64,000 nucleotides of DNA from UBA5109 sp038148755 (GTDB taxonomy: Bacteria; Pseudomonadota; Gammaproteobacteria; Pseudomonadales; Pseudohongiellaceae): assembly GCA_038148755.1 (NCBI GenBank), contig JAYQWA010000003.1, forward strand, positions 1 to 64,000, in the 5' to 3' direction. Below are positions 1 through 10,061 of this stretch, piece by piece; position 1 is the stretch's first letter; each line of letters starts with the position of its first letter. Below the pieces are notes generated by a model. The model saw only the letters and a program-made list of their open reading frames with translations. It ran no database searches and was not told the origin of the DNA. Made by a program: the position numbers and the translations under genes.

Positions 1-2347
1 TTAACTCAGACATGATCAGACCAAGTTGTTGGGCAAGCAGTCAGGCAATATTTCGCATCAGTGTGGTTTGTCCCAGTATTAATTTAATAATCTGGGTAGG
101 TGTCATGCCGGTAGCTCGCAAGGTGGCAAATTCTTTGCCGCGTTCCAGCAGTAAAGCCATCAGTGCACTGAGGACGCCGATAAAGGCAATGACGATAGCA
201 AGAATTCTTAACACACTGGTTATGGCAAAGGTACGGTCAAATATCTGCAGGGTAATGTCCTGAATCTGTTGATTGGGGAATATGGCAAGTTGCCCATAGT
301 TTTGCAGACTTTGCTCAAGCTCTTTAAATAAATCAGGATTACTGCCATCACTGAATATTGTCAGCCTGGAAGGTGTAAAGCTGTTCCACCATTGCTGATA
401 AAGCGCCTGGTGCATGGCAATCATGCCCTGACTGGGCGTGTAGTCATAAAATATCCCCAGCACCAGGAAGTCCCTGGCACCAGCATCCGTGTAAATTGAC
501 AGGCTTTCACCAATGTTTATGTCATATAACCAGGCTAAAGGCTCTGACAACAAAATTCCTTGTCCCGTATTAAAGCGTGCCAGGTCTTCCTCATTGATCT
601 GCTTCAGGTAATAACGCTGCTCGGCATCAAAGTCGCTGACATTCAGACGTACCTGGCCGATCCTGCTTTCGACCTGAGTGTTAATAGTAGCGCTGATTTC
701 GGAAATGCCGGGGATATTCTGGATTTGTGTTTGCAGTTCTGCGGATAGATCAGCACCAGTGATTTCTATATCACCAGCGAAGGATTGATCAAGCCAGATG
801 ATAACGGTGTTGCGAAAACTATCGACCATTATGCCGACGCCAATAGTGACAGAGATAGCCACGGTCAATGCTGCAACAGCCATGCCAGTTCGGTTCAGTC
901 CATTAAGAATATTTCTTAAAGCCATTCGGGCAGGCAGTTTTAATAAACCGGAAAACAAGGCTAGAAGTATTCTCAGCATTAGAGACATGGCCGCCGGAAC
1001 CAGAAAACAGAATCCAAAAATAATAAAGGTGAGTGCAATAAAGCCACTGACTAAATCATCCAGTCTGCTTTGTAATAAAACAAGCCCCAGAATAAGCATC
1101 GCTATACCAGCATAGCTTAGTACTGGCAGGTAATGTCGCCATTGGTAATTATGTGCTGCACGTTGCTGCAAGGTGATAGGTTGTGCCAGAGTAGCACGCC
1201 AGGCCGGCACGGCGGCTGAAAGCAGGGTAATTCCAAGCCCGAGTACAAAACCAAGTATCAGCGAAGCTGGCTCTACGATAAAACGGGTGACATTGAGCCT
1301 GTAATTTAAATCGGGGATAGCTGCTGTGACTAAATCCAGTAATGCTGTGCCCAGCCAGTAACCCAGTAATACACCTAATACACTTGCCAATGTTCCGTAA
1401 ATAGCTGCTTCAACAAGAACAAGCCGATAAATTTGTGAGCGTGAAACGCCCTGCGCCCGAAAAATTCCCAGCGTTTTTTCCCGGCGTAAAACCGACAGGG
1501 TGACGGTATTATAGATGAGCAGCGCTGCGACCAGTAAAGATAACAGGCTCATTGCCAATAAATTTACATGAAAAGCGGAAGTCATCTGGTCAAGCGTGTC
1601 GTTGCGGGTAGCAACATCGACCAGACTTAAGCCGGTGGGTAGCCAGTTTTGTAAGGTGGCTATTTCCTCGTCTTTTAAAATCAAATCAATACTGTCAATA
1701 AAACCCGCTTTGCGAAAGATACGCTGGGCAATACTGATATCGGTATAAAGCATGCCTTCAGTGGCAAGGGGGTCAGAGCTTGGGATCGTATTTACCAGTT
1801 TTACCCTTGCCGCATTTGGTGTTACTCCAACTCGATTGGCGCCGGTGATGATGGCTAGTTCATCACCAATGGCAAAACCGGCCAGAGCCGCAGCGGACTG
1901 ACTCATTAACACTGGGTTTGCTCCAGTATCACTGAACAGGGCGGCATCAAATATCAGACTGCCGGATCCGAAGCCGGCGCGCTGACGTTGCAGGCTTAGT
2001 TCACTGATGCCATCCAGGCCCAATAAAGTAAATTCTTCGTTGTTGATTCTGATTGTGCCGGTGATGCCCGGTGCCGATTTTCTGAAACCAAGCTCAGTTC
2101 GTAAGCTGGTATAAACAGTTTCAGGAACCCCATCCTCTCCACCGACAATCTGGTGGGTAACTGAACCATTGACTGAATCAACAGCAATTGAAAATGCCCG
2201 GTCAGCGCTGTTACTGGCCAGATCAATGGCTACTACCATCATCACGCCGAGCATAATTCCTAGGAAACTTAGCCAGCTTTGCCACGGGTGTTGGCGGGCG
2301 TAACGCCAGGCGCTTAAATTTAATAAACGTTTACCAGGCGAAGTCAC
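1..2347 (-). pseudogene. FtsX/MacB-type ABC exporter permease, interrupted by in-frame TGA and cut by window edge
   Basis: Inner-membrane permease with two FtsX-like regions: an N-terminal membrane segment (IMLGVMMVVAIDLAS), a large periplasmic domain, a core membrane block around the middle, a second periplasmic domain and a C-terminal membrane segment (IGVLSALMALLLERGKEF). This is the LolC/E- and MacB-like architecture used to move lipids, lipoproteins or peptides with a partner ATPase. I chose the GTG at 2347, which has an AGGAG about 9 bases upstream and overlaps the end of the ATPase gene by 17 bases, so translation is likely coupled. The ATG at 2413 would overlap 83 bases. The frame hits TGA at 43-41, but the next codons still read like the family (LLAQQLGLIMSEL) up to the window edge. 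A GGA glycine codon is likely original. Substrate unknown. Confidence 0.75.
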
Positions 2348-3029
2348 TGCCTCGCTCCTGCAAATAACCCTCTTCCAAAGTGATAATACGATCTGCACTA
2401 TTGGCAACTTCAAGGCTATGTGTGACCAGCAATAAAGTACTGTGATGTTCTTTTAGTAATTTGTGCAGCGTTTGCAGAATGGTCTTGCCGGTTCGGGCAT
2501 CAAGATTTCCTGTCGGTTCATCAGCCAGCACAATTTTGGGTCGGTGGACGAGTGCTCTGGCAATGGCAACGCGTTGTTGTTCACCGCCGGATAACTGAGC
2601 AGGGTAGTGCTTTGCCTTGCCAGCTATATCCAGCTCCTGCATTAAAGTAGAAACCCGGCTGTTTATATCGTCTTGAGCAAAATCGTTAAGTTCTAGTGTA
2701 AATTCAATATTTTCCTGTGCAGTCAGACTTGGCACCAGATTGAAGAACTGATAAATGAAGCCGATATGCTTGCGTCTGAACAAAGTCCGTTTATGTTCGT
2801 TCAATGCAGTCAGATTTTGACTATCTACTGTGACGGTGCCGGCGTCCGGCATATCTATGCCGCTGATCAGGTTAAGCAGGGTTGATTTGCCTGAGCCACT
2901 GCGACCCAGTAAGGCCACGCTTTCTCCCTGCGCTATGTCCAGACTGACATCCTGCAGGACTATGTGTTTGCTGCCTGCGTCATCATAATGACGGTTGAGA
3001 TGTTTGAGACAGATAAAATCGGTTTTCAT
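2331..3029 (-). CDS. ABC transporter ATP-binding protein, LolD/MacB-like
   Basis: ATPase subunit of 232 residues that pairs with the downstream FtsX-type permease. Walker A is GRSGSGKST at residues 42-50, the Q-loop Gln is near 94, the signature is LSGGE at 146-150 and Walker B is IVLADEP at 166-172, followed by the TGNLDARTG segment typical of the MacB/LolD subfamily. Length matches the family. ATG start at 3029; the 3' end overlaps the permease GTG start. The cytoplasmic ATPase should be intact even though its permease carries an in-frame stop, so the pair may be non-functional. Confidence 0.92.
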   Translation of the reverse strand: MKTDFICLKHLNRHYDDAGSKHIVLQDVSLDIAQGESVALLGRSGSGKSTLLNLISGIDMPDAGTVTVDSQNLTALNEHKRTLFRRKHIGFIYQFFNLVPSLTAQENIEFTLELNDFAQDDINSRVSTLMQELDIAGKAKHYPAQLSGGEQQRVAIARALVHRPKIVLADEPTGNLDARTGKTILQTLHKLLKEHHSTLLLVTHSLEVANSADRIITLEEGYLQERGSDFAW

Positions 3030-3121
3030 TGCGGTATTGATAGCGTTGTTTAGGTCGACCTGTGACAGGCAGATTTTATTATAGAAATGTTATGATACGT
3101 GTCTATCAGGAAATAAAGAAC

Positions 3122-3379
3122 ATGAAAACCTGTGCTCACTGTCAGACAAGCAATCCGGATACTGCTAATTTTTGTATGACTTGCGGTAATGAGCTTGATA
3201 TTTCAGATCTAAAGGCAGAGTCAACGCAGTTCCTGTCAGGTATTAATCCCTTTTTGTTATCTTTAATTGGCAGTATTGCCCTGTCTTTATTATTAATATT
3301 TGTCTTCAGGTTGCCGGTTTTCTTTCTGGCAGCATCTTTACCGCTACTGTGGGCAGGCAAGAAGAAAAGCGGATCATAA
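3122..3379 (+). CDS. Small zinc-ribbon membrane protein
   Basis: An 85-residue protein with an N-terminal double CxxC zinc ribbon (CAHC at residues 4-7 and CMTC about 14 residues further on) followed by two hydrophobic segments (INPFLLSLIGSIALSLLLIF and LPVFFLAASLPLLWAG) and a short basic tail. The ATG at 3122 is preferred over the in-frame start at 3062 because it follows AGGAAATAAAGAAC and begins right at the zinc ribbon. It is divergent from the ABC ATPase and 46 bases upstream of the cytochrome gene. Function unknown; zinc-ribbon and membrane-anchor proteins of this type are common and uncharacterised. Confidence 0.7.
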   Translation: MKTCAHCQTSNPDTANFCMTCGNELDISDLKAESTQFLSGINPFLLSLIGSIALSLLLIFVFRLPVFFLAASLPLLWAGKKKSGS

Positions 3380-3425
3380 AAGCTGGCTTGTTCCACAAGC
3401 AGCTCTCTAGTAGGCTTCTGAGCTC

Positions 3426-5585
3426 ATGAATAAGGTCATCCGAATAATCATTATTTTTTGTCATTTGCTGTTTTGCTTTGAGGTGATCGCGCAAGAGCCT
3501 GTCAGTGAATTTGTCGGATCAGAGCAATGTGCCAGTTGCCATCAGGAGGCTTATGCTAACTGGCAGCTAAGCCATCACCGGCATGCCATGGAGATTGCTG
3601 ATAATGAATCTGTATTGGGTAATTTTAACAATGCCAGCTTTGACTATCTTGGAAATACAACAAGGTTTTACCAACGCGGGGATGAGTTTTTTGTTGAAAC
3701 AGATAACAGCAGCGGTGAGCTTGAAGAATTTAAAGTTTCTTATACTTTCGGGTTTTATCCCTTACAGCAATATCTGGTGGAATTTCCTGACGGACGTCTG
3801 CAGGCTTTAAGTATCAGCTGGGATAGTCGACCTGAAACTGAGGGTGGGCAGCGCTGGTATCACCTTTATCCGGAAGAAGAAATTACTGCAGGCGATCCTT
3901 TACACTGGACCGGTGCTTTTCAAAATTGGAATTCAAGATGTGCCAGTTGTCACACAACAAATTTGGATAAAAACTATTCAATTGAAAATAACAGTTATGA
4001 GACACAGTGGTCAGAAATAAATGTTGGCTGTGAAGCTTGTCACGGGGCCGGGTCGCAGCATCTCGCCTGGGCAAATGGCAGCACTGAATTAAGAGAAGGC
4101 TTGAGTGATATGGGCCTGCTGGTAAATATTGACAAAGTCTGGGAGCCGGTAGCCGGTCAGTTACAGATTCCTGAGGATGTTGACTTCACTTTAAGCAAAC
4201 AGATTCAAACCTGTGGCGCCTGCCATTCACGCCGGGGAGAGGTGCAAAAGCGGGATATCATGGATGATTTTTTAAATAACCATAGCCTTAGCCCATTGCT
4301 GGAAGGTTTGTATCATCCTGATGGCCAGATTCAGGATGAAGTATATGTAATGGGCTCTTTTCTGCAGAGCAAAATGCATGCGAATCTGGTTTCCTGTTCC
4401 AACTGCCATGAACCTCATAGCAGCGAGTTACGCATACAGGGTAATGGCTTGTGCTTGCAGTGTCATGAAGCGCAGACTTTTCAAAGCGAAGATCATTTTT
4501 TTCATGAAGTCGGCTCGGCAGGCGCGCAGTGTGTGAATTGTCATATGCCTGAAACCACTTATATGGGGGTTGATCCACGTCGGGATCACAGCTTCAGAAT
4601 TCCGGATCCTGTTGCCAGCGTTGAATTGGGTGTGCCGAATGCCTGTGCGAGCTGTCACAGTGATCAAGATAATCAATGGCTGATGGATTTTCTTGTTCTC
4701 CGCACAGATAACACCGGTATGCAATATGAGCATGCTGCTATCATTGCTGCGGCCCGACGGGGAGATGCTTCGATTGCACCGGATTTGCTGGCATTGGCAA
4801 GTAATGAAAATAATTCTGCCATGTTGCGCTCAATCGCCCTGATTGAAAGTGTGAGGTTCCCATCATTAAGGAATCTTGGCGTTGCTCTGGCGGCTTTAGC
4901 TTCACCGGATGCTCTGGTTCGGACAAATGCAATATCGGCATTGGGTTTTCAGGATATCAGTTCGCGTTTTCAATATTTGCAGGGGCTAATTGATGACCCG
5001 ATAAAATCAGTTCGACTGGCTGTTGCCAGACAACTGGCCGGTGTTCAGCTGGCGCAATTGCCTTTTCATCTGCGAGCTTCATTCGGTAATCTTTTTTCAG
5101 AATACGAAGAAAGCCTGCTGTTTAATGCTGACATGCCCGAATCGATGAGTGACCTGGGTGCTTTTTATGTCGCGCAGGGTAATCTTGACGCTGCCAGGGA
5201 AGCCTTGCTGCATGCCAGAGAACTTGCCCCGGGTTATTTACCGGCAGCAATAAATTTAAGTGATGTTTACCGTGCTCAGGGACGTGATGATCTGGGTGAG
5301 GTAGTGCTTGATGAAGTATTTAGCATGTATCCTGACTCAGGTGATGTCAATTATGCTCTGGGTATTTTGTATGTGCGGACAGGACGAATTCAACAGTCAT
5401 TGTCTCTGTTTGACAGCGCCAGAACATTGGCCCCTGAAAATGCTCAGTATGCTTATATTTATGCAGTCGCACTGGCAGAAGTAGGCAGGGTGGAAGAAGC
5501 TATCTCTATATTGGTGGAAGCACAACAGAACTTTCCCAACAACCTTCAAATAAGGGAAGCGCTGCGGGCATATCAGGCTTTATAG
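3426..5585 (+). CDS. Secreted octaheme c-type cytochrome with C-terminal TPR repeats
   Basis: A 719-residue protein with a signal peptide (residues 1-23, ending VIAQ) and eight CxxCH haem-attachment motifs: CASCH, CASCH, CEACH, CGACH, CSNCH, CLQCH, CVNCH and CASCH, all in the first ~420 residues. Some are paired as in cytochrome c554/doubled-CXXCH proteins. Residues ~430-560 look like HEAT-type helical repeats and ~570-719 like three or four tetratricopeptide repeats (for example YLPAAINLSDVYRAQG, NYALGILYVRTG). Likely a periplasmic electron carrier or redox enzyme with a protein-interaction tail. No partner oxidoreductase or cytochrome-maturation gene is next to it. Substrate cannot be told from sequence. 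Confidence 0.85.
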   Translation: MNKVIRIIIIFCHLLFCFEVIAQEPVSEFVGSEQCASCHQEAYANWQLSHHRHAMEIADNESVLGNFNNASFDYLGNTTRFYQRGDEFFVETDNSSGELEEFKVSYTFGFYPLQQYLVEFPDGRLQALSISWDSRPETEGGQRWYHLYPEEEITAGDPLHWTGAFQNWNSRCASCHTTNLDKNYSIENNSYETQWSEINVGCEACHGAGSQHLAWANGSTELREGLSDMGLLVNIDKVWEPVAGQLQIPEDVDFTLSKQIQTCGACHSRRGEVQKRDIMDDFLNNHSLSPLLEGLYHPDGQIQDEVYVMGSFLQSKMHANLVSCSNCHEPHSSELRIQGNGLCLQCHEAQTFQSEDHFFHEVGSAGAQCVNCHMPETTYMGVDPRRDHSFRIPDPVASVELGVPNACASCHSDQDNQWLMDFLVLRTDNTGMQYEHAAIIAAARRGDASIAPDLLALASNENNSAMLRSIALIESVRFPSLRNLGVALAALASPDALVRTNAISALGFQDISSRFQYLQGLIDDPIKSVRLAVARQLAGVQLAQLPFHLRASFGNLFSEYEESLLFNADMPESMSDLGAFYVAQGNLDAAREALLHARELAPGYLPAAINLSDVYRAQGRDDLGEVVLDEVFSMYPDSGDVNYALGILYVRTGRIQQSLSLFDSARTLAPENAQYAYIYAVALAEVGRVEEAISILVEAQQNFPNNLQIREALRAYQAL

Positions 5586-5612
5586 CAGTCAAACTGCTTC
5601 TAATAAAAAAAA

Positions 5613-6658
5613 TCAGGATGGATTGCTAGCCAGTTTGGTTTCCATGGTGTTAATGTTATCCCAACCAACCTTGGCATCAGCCGGGAAGATTTCTTTGCAG
5701 GTAATCCGGGCTTCAATTTCGACAGTCTGGTCATCGAATAATTTTTGATAATTATTAAATACAGACTTTAGTTTTTTGCTGATTATTTTGGCTTCATCGA
5801 TTTTAGTTTCAGGCAAAATAATAAGATACATATCATCACCCAGCCTTCCTGCTGTATCTGAAAAGCGTAAGACTTTTTTGAAAATCTTCACAATATTTTT
5901 AGTCACATATTTCTTGTTTATACCAACAAATTTATAGTGCTCGGTATTTTTTATTTGGAAACTAATGAGAATTAGGCTGCTGGGGCGAAAATACCGGCTT
6001 ACTCGGTTTAGCTCAACAGAGAGTAACTTTTCCAATAATACGTTACTGGCGAGGCCTGATTTTTTAGCAAATCTTTTTCAGCCTTATCTTTAAAATACGA
6101 GAAGGCATAGGACAGTAATGAAATGATGATAAAAACCAATAAAACACGATTGATAAAAGTATTGGTATACAGGCTGTTGTCAAATCCGAACAGATTAAAT
6201 GCATAGATGAAGCTGGATAAGATTAATAAGCTTAATACTGAATAAGCACCCAGGAAATTTCCTTGCAGAAATAAGGCAACCGGCGGGAATATTAAAAAGA
6301 TGATGGGGCCCGTTCCGCCGGAACCTCCAGTGTAAAAAAGGTAAATACAAAGAACCGCCATCATCAGGGTTGTGAAATGTTTGGCCAGCCAGTCCTCTTC
6401 GGTAAATCAGATTGCACCTATCCCGGCTCTTATTGCGAGCGCAAAGCCGATTAAAGTGAAAGCAAAGCTTATGTCCTGACGGGCCAGTGCAGCAATACTG
6501 AAGATAAGCAGCGTGACTATGGCGATTGCGCAGAAGATTCCGCATAAGATGAAGTTAACATCATCAAATTGAAGTTTTTCGGTATGAAACTGTTTTTGAG
6601 TTTTTTCTTCGTGTGTGCGGGAGTCTCTGATTTTCTCAGTTGTCGGCAGGCCTGGCAT
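5613..6658 (-). pseudogene. Membrane protein with degenerate GGDEF domain, broken by a stop and a frameshift
   Basis: Three pieces read as one gene of ~348 codons. 6658-6410 encodes a cytoplasmic tail and two hydrophobic segments and ends at TGA (6409-6407). The same frame continues 6406-6008 with about four more membrane segments. Near 6050-6060 a run of six A/T requires a one-base shift into the 6035-5613 frame, which encodes a GGDEF-like domain (SVELNRVSRYFRPSSLILIS, then RLGDDMYLIILPET). The signature that should read GGDEF is GDDMY, so the domain would be catalytically inactive even in an intact gene. Family: membrane-bound GGDEF proteins, which normally make cyclic di-GMP. The upstream TPR gene runs in the same direction. 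Confidence 0.7.
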
Positions 6659-6854
6659 TAATTTGCTAATTTTTATGCTAACAGCCTAACAGGCAGTTTA
6701 ATCAAAGCTTCTGTACTTCTTCCTTAGTGATTGGCTGAGTCAAATTTATCCATTTAACAAAATCAATCTTGGATATTATAGCTTATAGCCTCGCAGATCA
6801 GGTAATTGTATTAGTTTTTTATCTTTTTGCTTCGAACGTAGTTCGGTGAGCTTG

Positions 6855-7397
6855 TTAAATTGCCGTTGCATTGAAAAAGCGTTGCAAGGCTTCCAGGTTG
6901 GCAATAACGCCCGGCATGGTCGGGTTGATCTGCAGCGCTCTGCGCAGAGCGTTGCGGGCATCATAGTATTGCTCCAGTTCTACATAAACCATACCCAGGC
7001 CACTCAGGGCGCCAAAATGATTTGGTTCCAATTCCAGGGTACGCATAATATCAGCCTCGGATTGGCGATAGTTCCCGAGTAAAAAGTGAGTAGTGGCACG
7101 CATATTCCAGGCTTCGGCAAAATCCGGAGCACGTTCAATGATTTCGGTGAAAGACCGTAGGGCAAGGCTGTAATGTTCACCACTTAATTCATCCATGGCG
7201 TAATACATCATATCGGCAATTTCCGGGTCAGGATGCTCTCCCCAGATATCCCATATTCTGACTTCTATCATCCCGGCAGCCATGGCATCTTCAGCTGCTT
7301 TTAATTCTTCAAATAATTCGGGCAGGCGTGGATCATTCTGGTCTGCCAGAACCCAATTGGATGACAGCAGGAAAATGATGGTCAAGAAGTTTCGCAT
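6855..7397 (-). CDS. Exported tetratricopeptide-repeat protein
   Basis: A 180-residue protein with a signal peptide (MRNFLTIIFLLSSNWVLA, cleavage about residue 18-19) and two to three TPR units between ~95 and 175 (for example AEAWNMRATTHFLLGNYRQS and NHFGALSGLGMVYVELEQYY). A periplasmic scaffold role is likely; the partner is unknown. It lies downstream of purA on the same strand but 124 bases away, with a probable separate promoter. Confidence 0.82.
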   Translation of the reverse strand: MRNFLTIIFLLSSNWVLADQNDPRLPELFEELKAAEDAMAAGMIEVRIWDIWGEHPDPEIADMMYYAMDELSGEHYSLALRSFTEIIERAPDFAEAWNMRATTHFLLGNYRQSEADIMRTLELEPNHFGALSGLGMVYVELEQYYDARNALRRALQINPTMPGVIANLEALQRFFNATAI

Positions 7398-7521
7398 AAG
7401 CTTGTTCCAGGCTTTGTTTTAGACACAAGGTCTAGAATAAGGTCTGGAAGCAACTATACCAATACCCTGGCCGGGATTACAAAGAGAGGCCTGCAATTAA
7501 TAATAAACAGCCAGAGAATGC

Positions 7522-8814
7522 CTAGGAGAAAGGATGCTTCAATATGATGGTTTCTTCACGATCCGGGCCGGTGGAGATGATATCTACCGGCGCTTCAATT
7601 TTTTCTTCAATGAAACGGATATAAGCACGCGCATTTTCAGGCAGCTCATCCAGAGACTTTACACCGAAGGTTGATTCGGACCAGCCGGGTAGCTCTTCGT
7701 AAACAGGCTCGAGATGGTCATATTGATCAAAGCTGGTGAGACAGGCCATGGATGAGCCATCTATACCTTTGTATCCCGTACAGACTTTGACTGTTTCCAA
7801 ACCATCCAGCACGTCCAGTTTGGTCAGACAGATACCGGAAACTGAATTAATACGGATAGCCATTTTCAGCGCGGCGGCATCAAACCAGCCGCAACGACGG
7901 TTACGGCCTGTGGTTGCGCCGAGCTCTTTACCCTTGGTAAATAATTGCTCACCGACTTCATCAAACAGTTCGGTCGGGAAAGGGCCTGCACCAACACGGG
8001 TGGTATAAGCTTTAGTGATACCAAGTACGTAATCCAGGTATAAGGGGCCGTAACCACTGCCAGTTGCTGTTGCGCCAGCTGTTGTGTTGGAAGAAGTCAC
8101 AAAAGGATAGGTGCCATGGTCAATATCCAGCAATGAGCCTTGCGCACCTTCAAACAAAATGTTCTCTCCGGCTTTGCGAGCATTATGCAGGACATCAATA
8201 GTATCGTTAACCATGGGTCTGATCTTCTCCGCCATGGCAAGGCTTGCTTCCAGAGTCTGCTGATAGTCAATGGCCTCTACACCATAATAGGATTGCAGGG
8301 TGAAATTATGGTACTCCAGCACTTCTTCGAGTCTGCTGGCGAAATGGTCGGCATTCAACAATTCACCCAGACGAATTCCACGACGCGCGACTTTATCCTC
8401 ATAAGCAGGGCCAATACCGCGGCCGGTTGTGCCGATTTTAGCATTACCTTTTTTGAGTTCCCGGGCCTGATCCAGGGCAATATGATAAGGCAGTATCAAA
8501 GGGCAGGCCGAACTGATATTCAGTTTGTCAGAAACAGAGACGCCTCTTTTTTCCAGTTCTTCAATTTCTTTTAACAGCGCTTCGGGTGACAGGACGACAC
8601 CATTGCCGATAATACAACGAACATTCTCACGCAAGATGCCTGAGGGAAGTAAATGTAAAACAGTTTTCTCGCCGTTGATGACAAGGGTATGTCCGGCATT
8701 ATGGCCGCCCTGAAACCGAACAACGGTTGAAGCTTTTTCCGTCAGCAAATCAACAATTTTGCCTTTACCTTCATCGCCCCACTGAGTGCCAAGAATGACT
8801 ACACTTTTACCCAT
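7522..8814 (-). CDS. purA: Adenylosuccinate synthetase
   Basis: Catalyses the first committed step from IMP to AMP: GTP-dependent joining of aspartate to IMP giving adenylosuccinate, in the cytoplasm. The 430-residue protein has the family P-loop GDEGKGK at residues 13-19, the GHNAGHT segment at ~38-43, the central NTTAGATATGSG region and the GRNRRCGWFD motif. Length is typical. It is the last gene of the hfq-hflX-hflK-hflC-hisZ-purA run, 56 bases after hisZ, the order found in Pseudomonas. Confidence 0.98.
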   Translation of the reverse strand: MGKSVVILGTQWGDEGKGKIVDLLTEKASTVVRFQGGHNAGHTLVINGEKTVLHLLPSGILRENVRCIIGNGVVLSPEALLKEIEELEKRGVSVSDKLNISSACPLILPYHIALDQARELKKGNAKIGTTGRGIGPAYEDKVARRGIRLGELLNADHFASRLEEVLEYHNFTLQSYYGVEAIDYQQTLEASLAMAEKIRPMVNDTIDVLHNARKAGENILFEGAQGSLLDIDHGTYPFVTSSNTTAGATATGSGYGPLYLDYVLGITKAYTTRVGAGPFPTELFDEVGEQLFTKGKELGATTGRNRRCGWFDAAALKMAIRINSVSGICLTKLDVLDGLETVKVCTGYKGIDGSSMACLTSFDQYDHLEPVYEELPGWSESTFGVKSLDELPENARAYIRFIEEKIEAPVDIISTGPDREETIILKHPFS

Positions 8815-8870
8815 GACTACGCCTTTCTGTTAAAACTGAAATAAATTATCCAAAAAATGTTTGTTACTGC

Positions 8871-10052
8871 TTATAAGGGATTAAGTACCCACTTGCCATT
8901 ACGTTGTACGATTTCCTGGGTACAGGCTAATTCCTGTGCGGAGCTCTTGTCACCAGATAATGCTGTTAACACTTGAAAGCCCTGCGACCGCAAAGTCACT
9001 ATCATTGCTTTTAGTTCGCTATCTTCATTTGCCGGGGCCAGTATTTTTTCCATGCCGGGAAATTCACGTTGACTTAATGTCAGCAAGTTTTTCAAATCGC
9101 TGTCAAAGCCGGTAGCGGCTCTGGCCCGTCCAAAACATTCGCCTATATCATCGTAGCGGCCACCTTTGGCGATAGATGAACCGAAGCCATTGGTATAAGC
9201 GGCAAAAACAACGCCGGTATGATATTCGTAGCCACGTAACTCACTTAAATCGAAGTACAGTGATTGTTCCGGGTAAGCATTTTTTATCGCCTGACTGAGT
9301 GTGCGTAATTGCGCTATATCGTCTTTTACGGATCCGGGCGCATTAGCAAGTACCTGTTCTGCAGTAGCCAATACAGTTTCATCACCACTGAGTTTAGGTA
9401 ATGCTTTCAGCATCTCCAGTAAGCCGTCATTAGGTTTTAGGCTTTTGAGCAAGTCATCAATGTCTTTTTCAGATTTGCTTTGTAAGGCAGCAAACAGTTT
9501 ACGTTCCAGTTCTGTATCAAGTTCAGCATGAGCAATCAGCGAACGGTAGATGCCGACGTGCCCCAGTGCTAATTGGACTTGCCCGATTTCAGCGAGCTTT
9601 AGTGTTTCCAGCATCAGGGAAATGATTTCCAGATCACTATCAAGACCATGATGACCATAAAGCTCTGCGCCGATCCGATAAGGACTTCTTGAGCCCAGCA
9701 TGGCGGATGGTTTTGTACGTAAAACACTGTCGGCATAGCACAGCCGGTTCGGCGTATTTTTCTGCATAACATGCGCATCAATACGGGCGGCCTGGGAGGT
9801 GATATCTGCACGGATTCCCATGGTTTTTCCGCTTAATTGATCGACGACTTTGAAGGTTTCGAGATGCAGGTCTTCACCGGGAACAATACTCAATGAGTCC
9901 AGAAACTCAATGAGGGGAGTGATGACAAGTTCATAACCCCAGCTACGGTATAAATCCAGAATATCGCGACGCAGTGTTTCCAGATTATTTGCCTCAGGCG
10001 GCAGGATTTCATCCACGCCATCAGGTAATAACCAGCGATTGGCATCTGTCAT
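8871..10052 (-). CDS. hisZ: ATP phosphoribosyltransferase regulatory subunit
   Basis: A paralogue of histidyl-tRNA synthetase (class II core) that has lost aminoacylation and binds the short form of HisG to give histidine-inhibited ATP phosphoribosyltransferase, the first step of histidine synthesis. The 393-residue protein starts with the class II fold (RWLLPDGVDEILPPEA), has the FKVVDQLSGKTMGIRADIT motif-2 region and the GGRYDDIGECFG motif. It lacks the HisRS anticodon-binding domain. It follows hflC by 9 bases. A short-form HisG must lie elsewhere in the genome. Confidence 0.95.
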   Translation of the reverse strand: MTDANRWLLPDGVDEILPPEANNLETLRRDILDLYRSWGYELVITPLIEFLDSLSIVPGEDLHLETFKVVDQLSGKTMGIRADITSQAARIDAHVMQKNTPNRLCYADSVLRTKPSAMLGSRSPYRIGAELYGHHGLDSDLEIISLMLETLKLAEIGQVQLALGHVGIYRSLIAHAELDTELERKLFAALQSKSEKDIDDLLKSLKPNDGLLEMLKALPKLSGDETVLATAEQVLANAPGSVKDDIAQLRTLSQAIKNAYPEQSLYFDLSELRGYEYHTGVVFAAYTNGFGSSIAKGGRYDDIGECFGRARAATGFDSDLKNLLTLSQREFPGMEKILAPANEDSELKAMIVTLRSQGFQVLTALSGDKSSAQELACTQEIVQRNGKWVLNPL

Positions 10053-10061
10053 TATCGCTAT

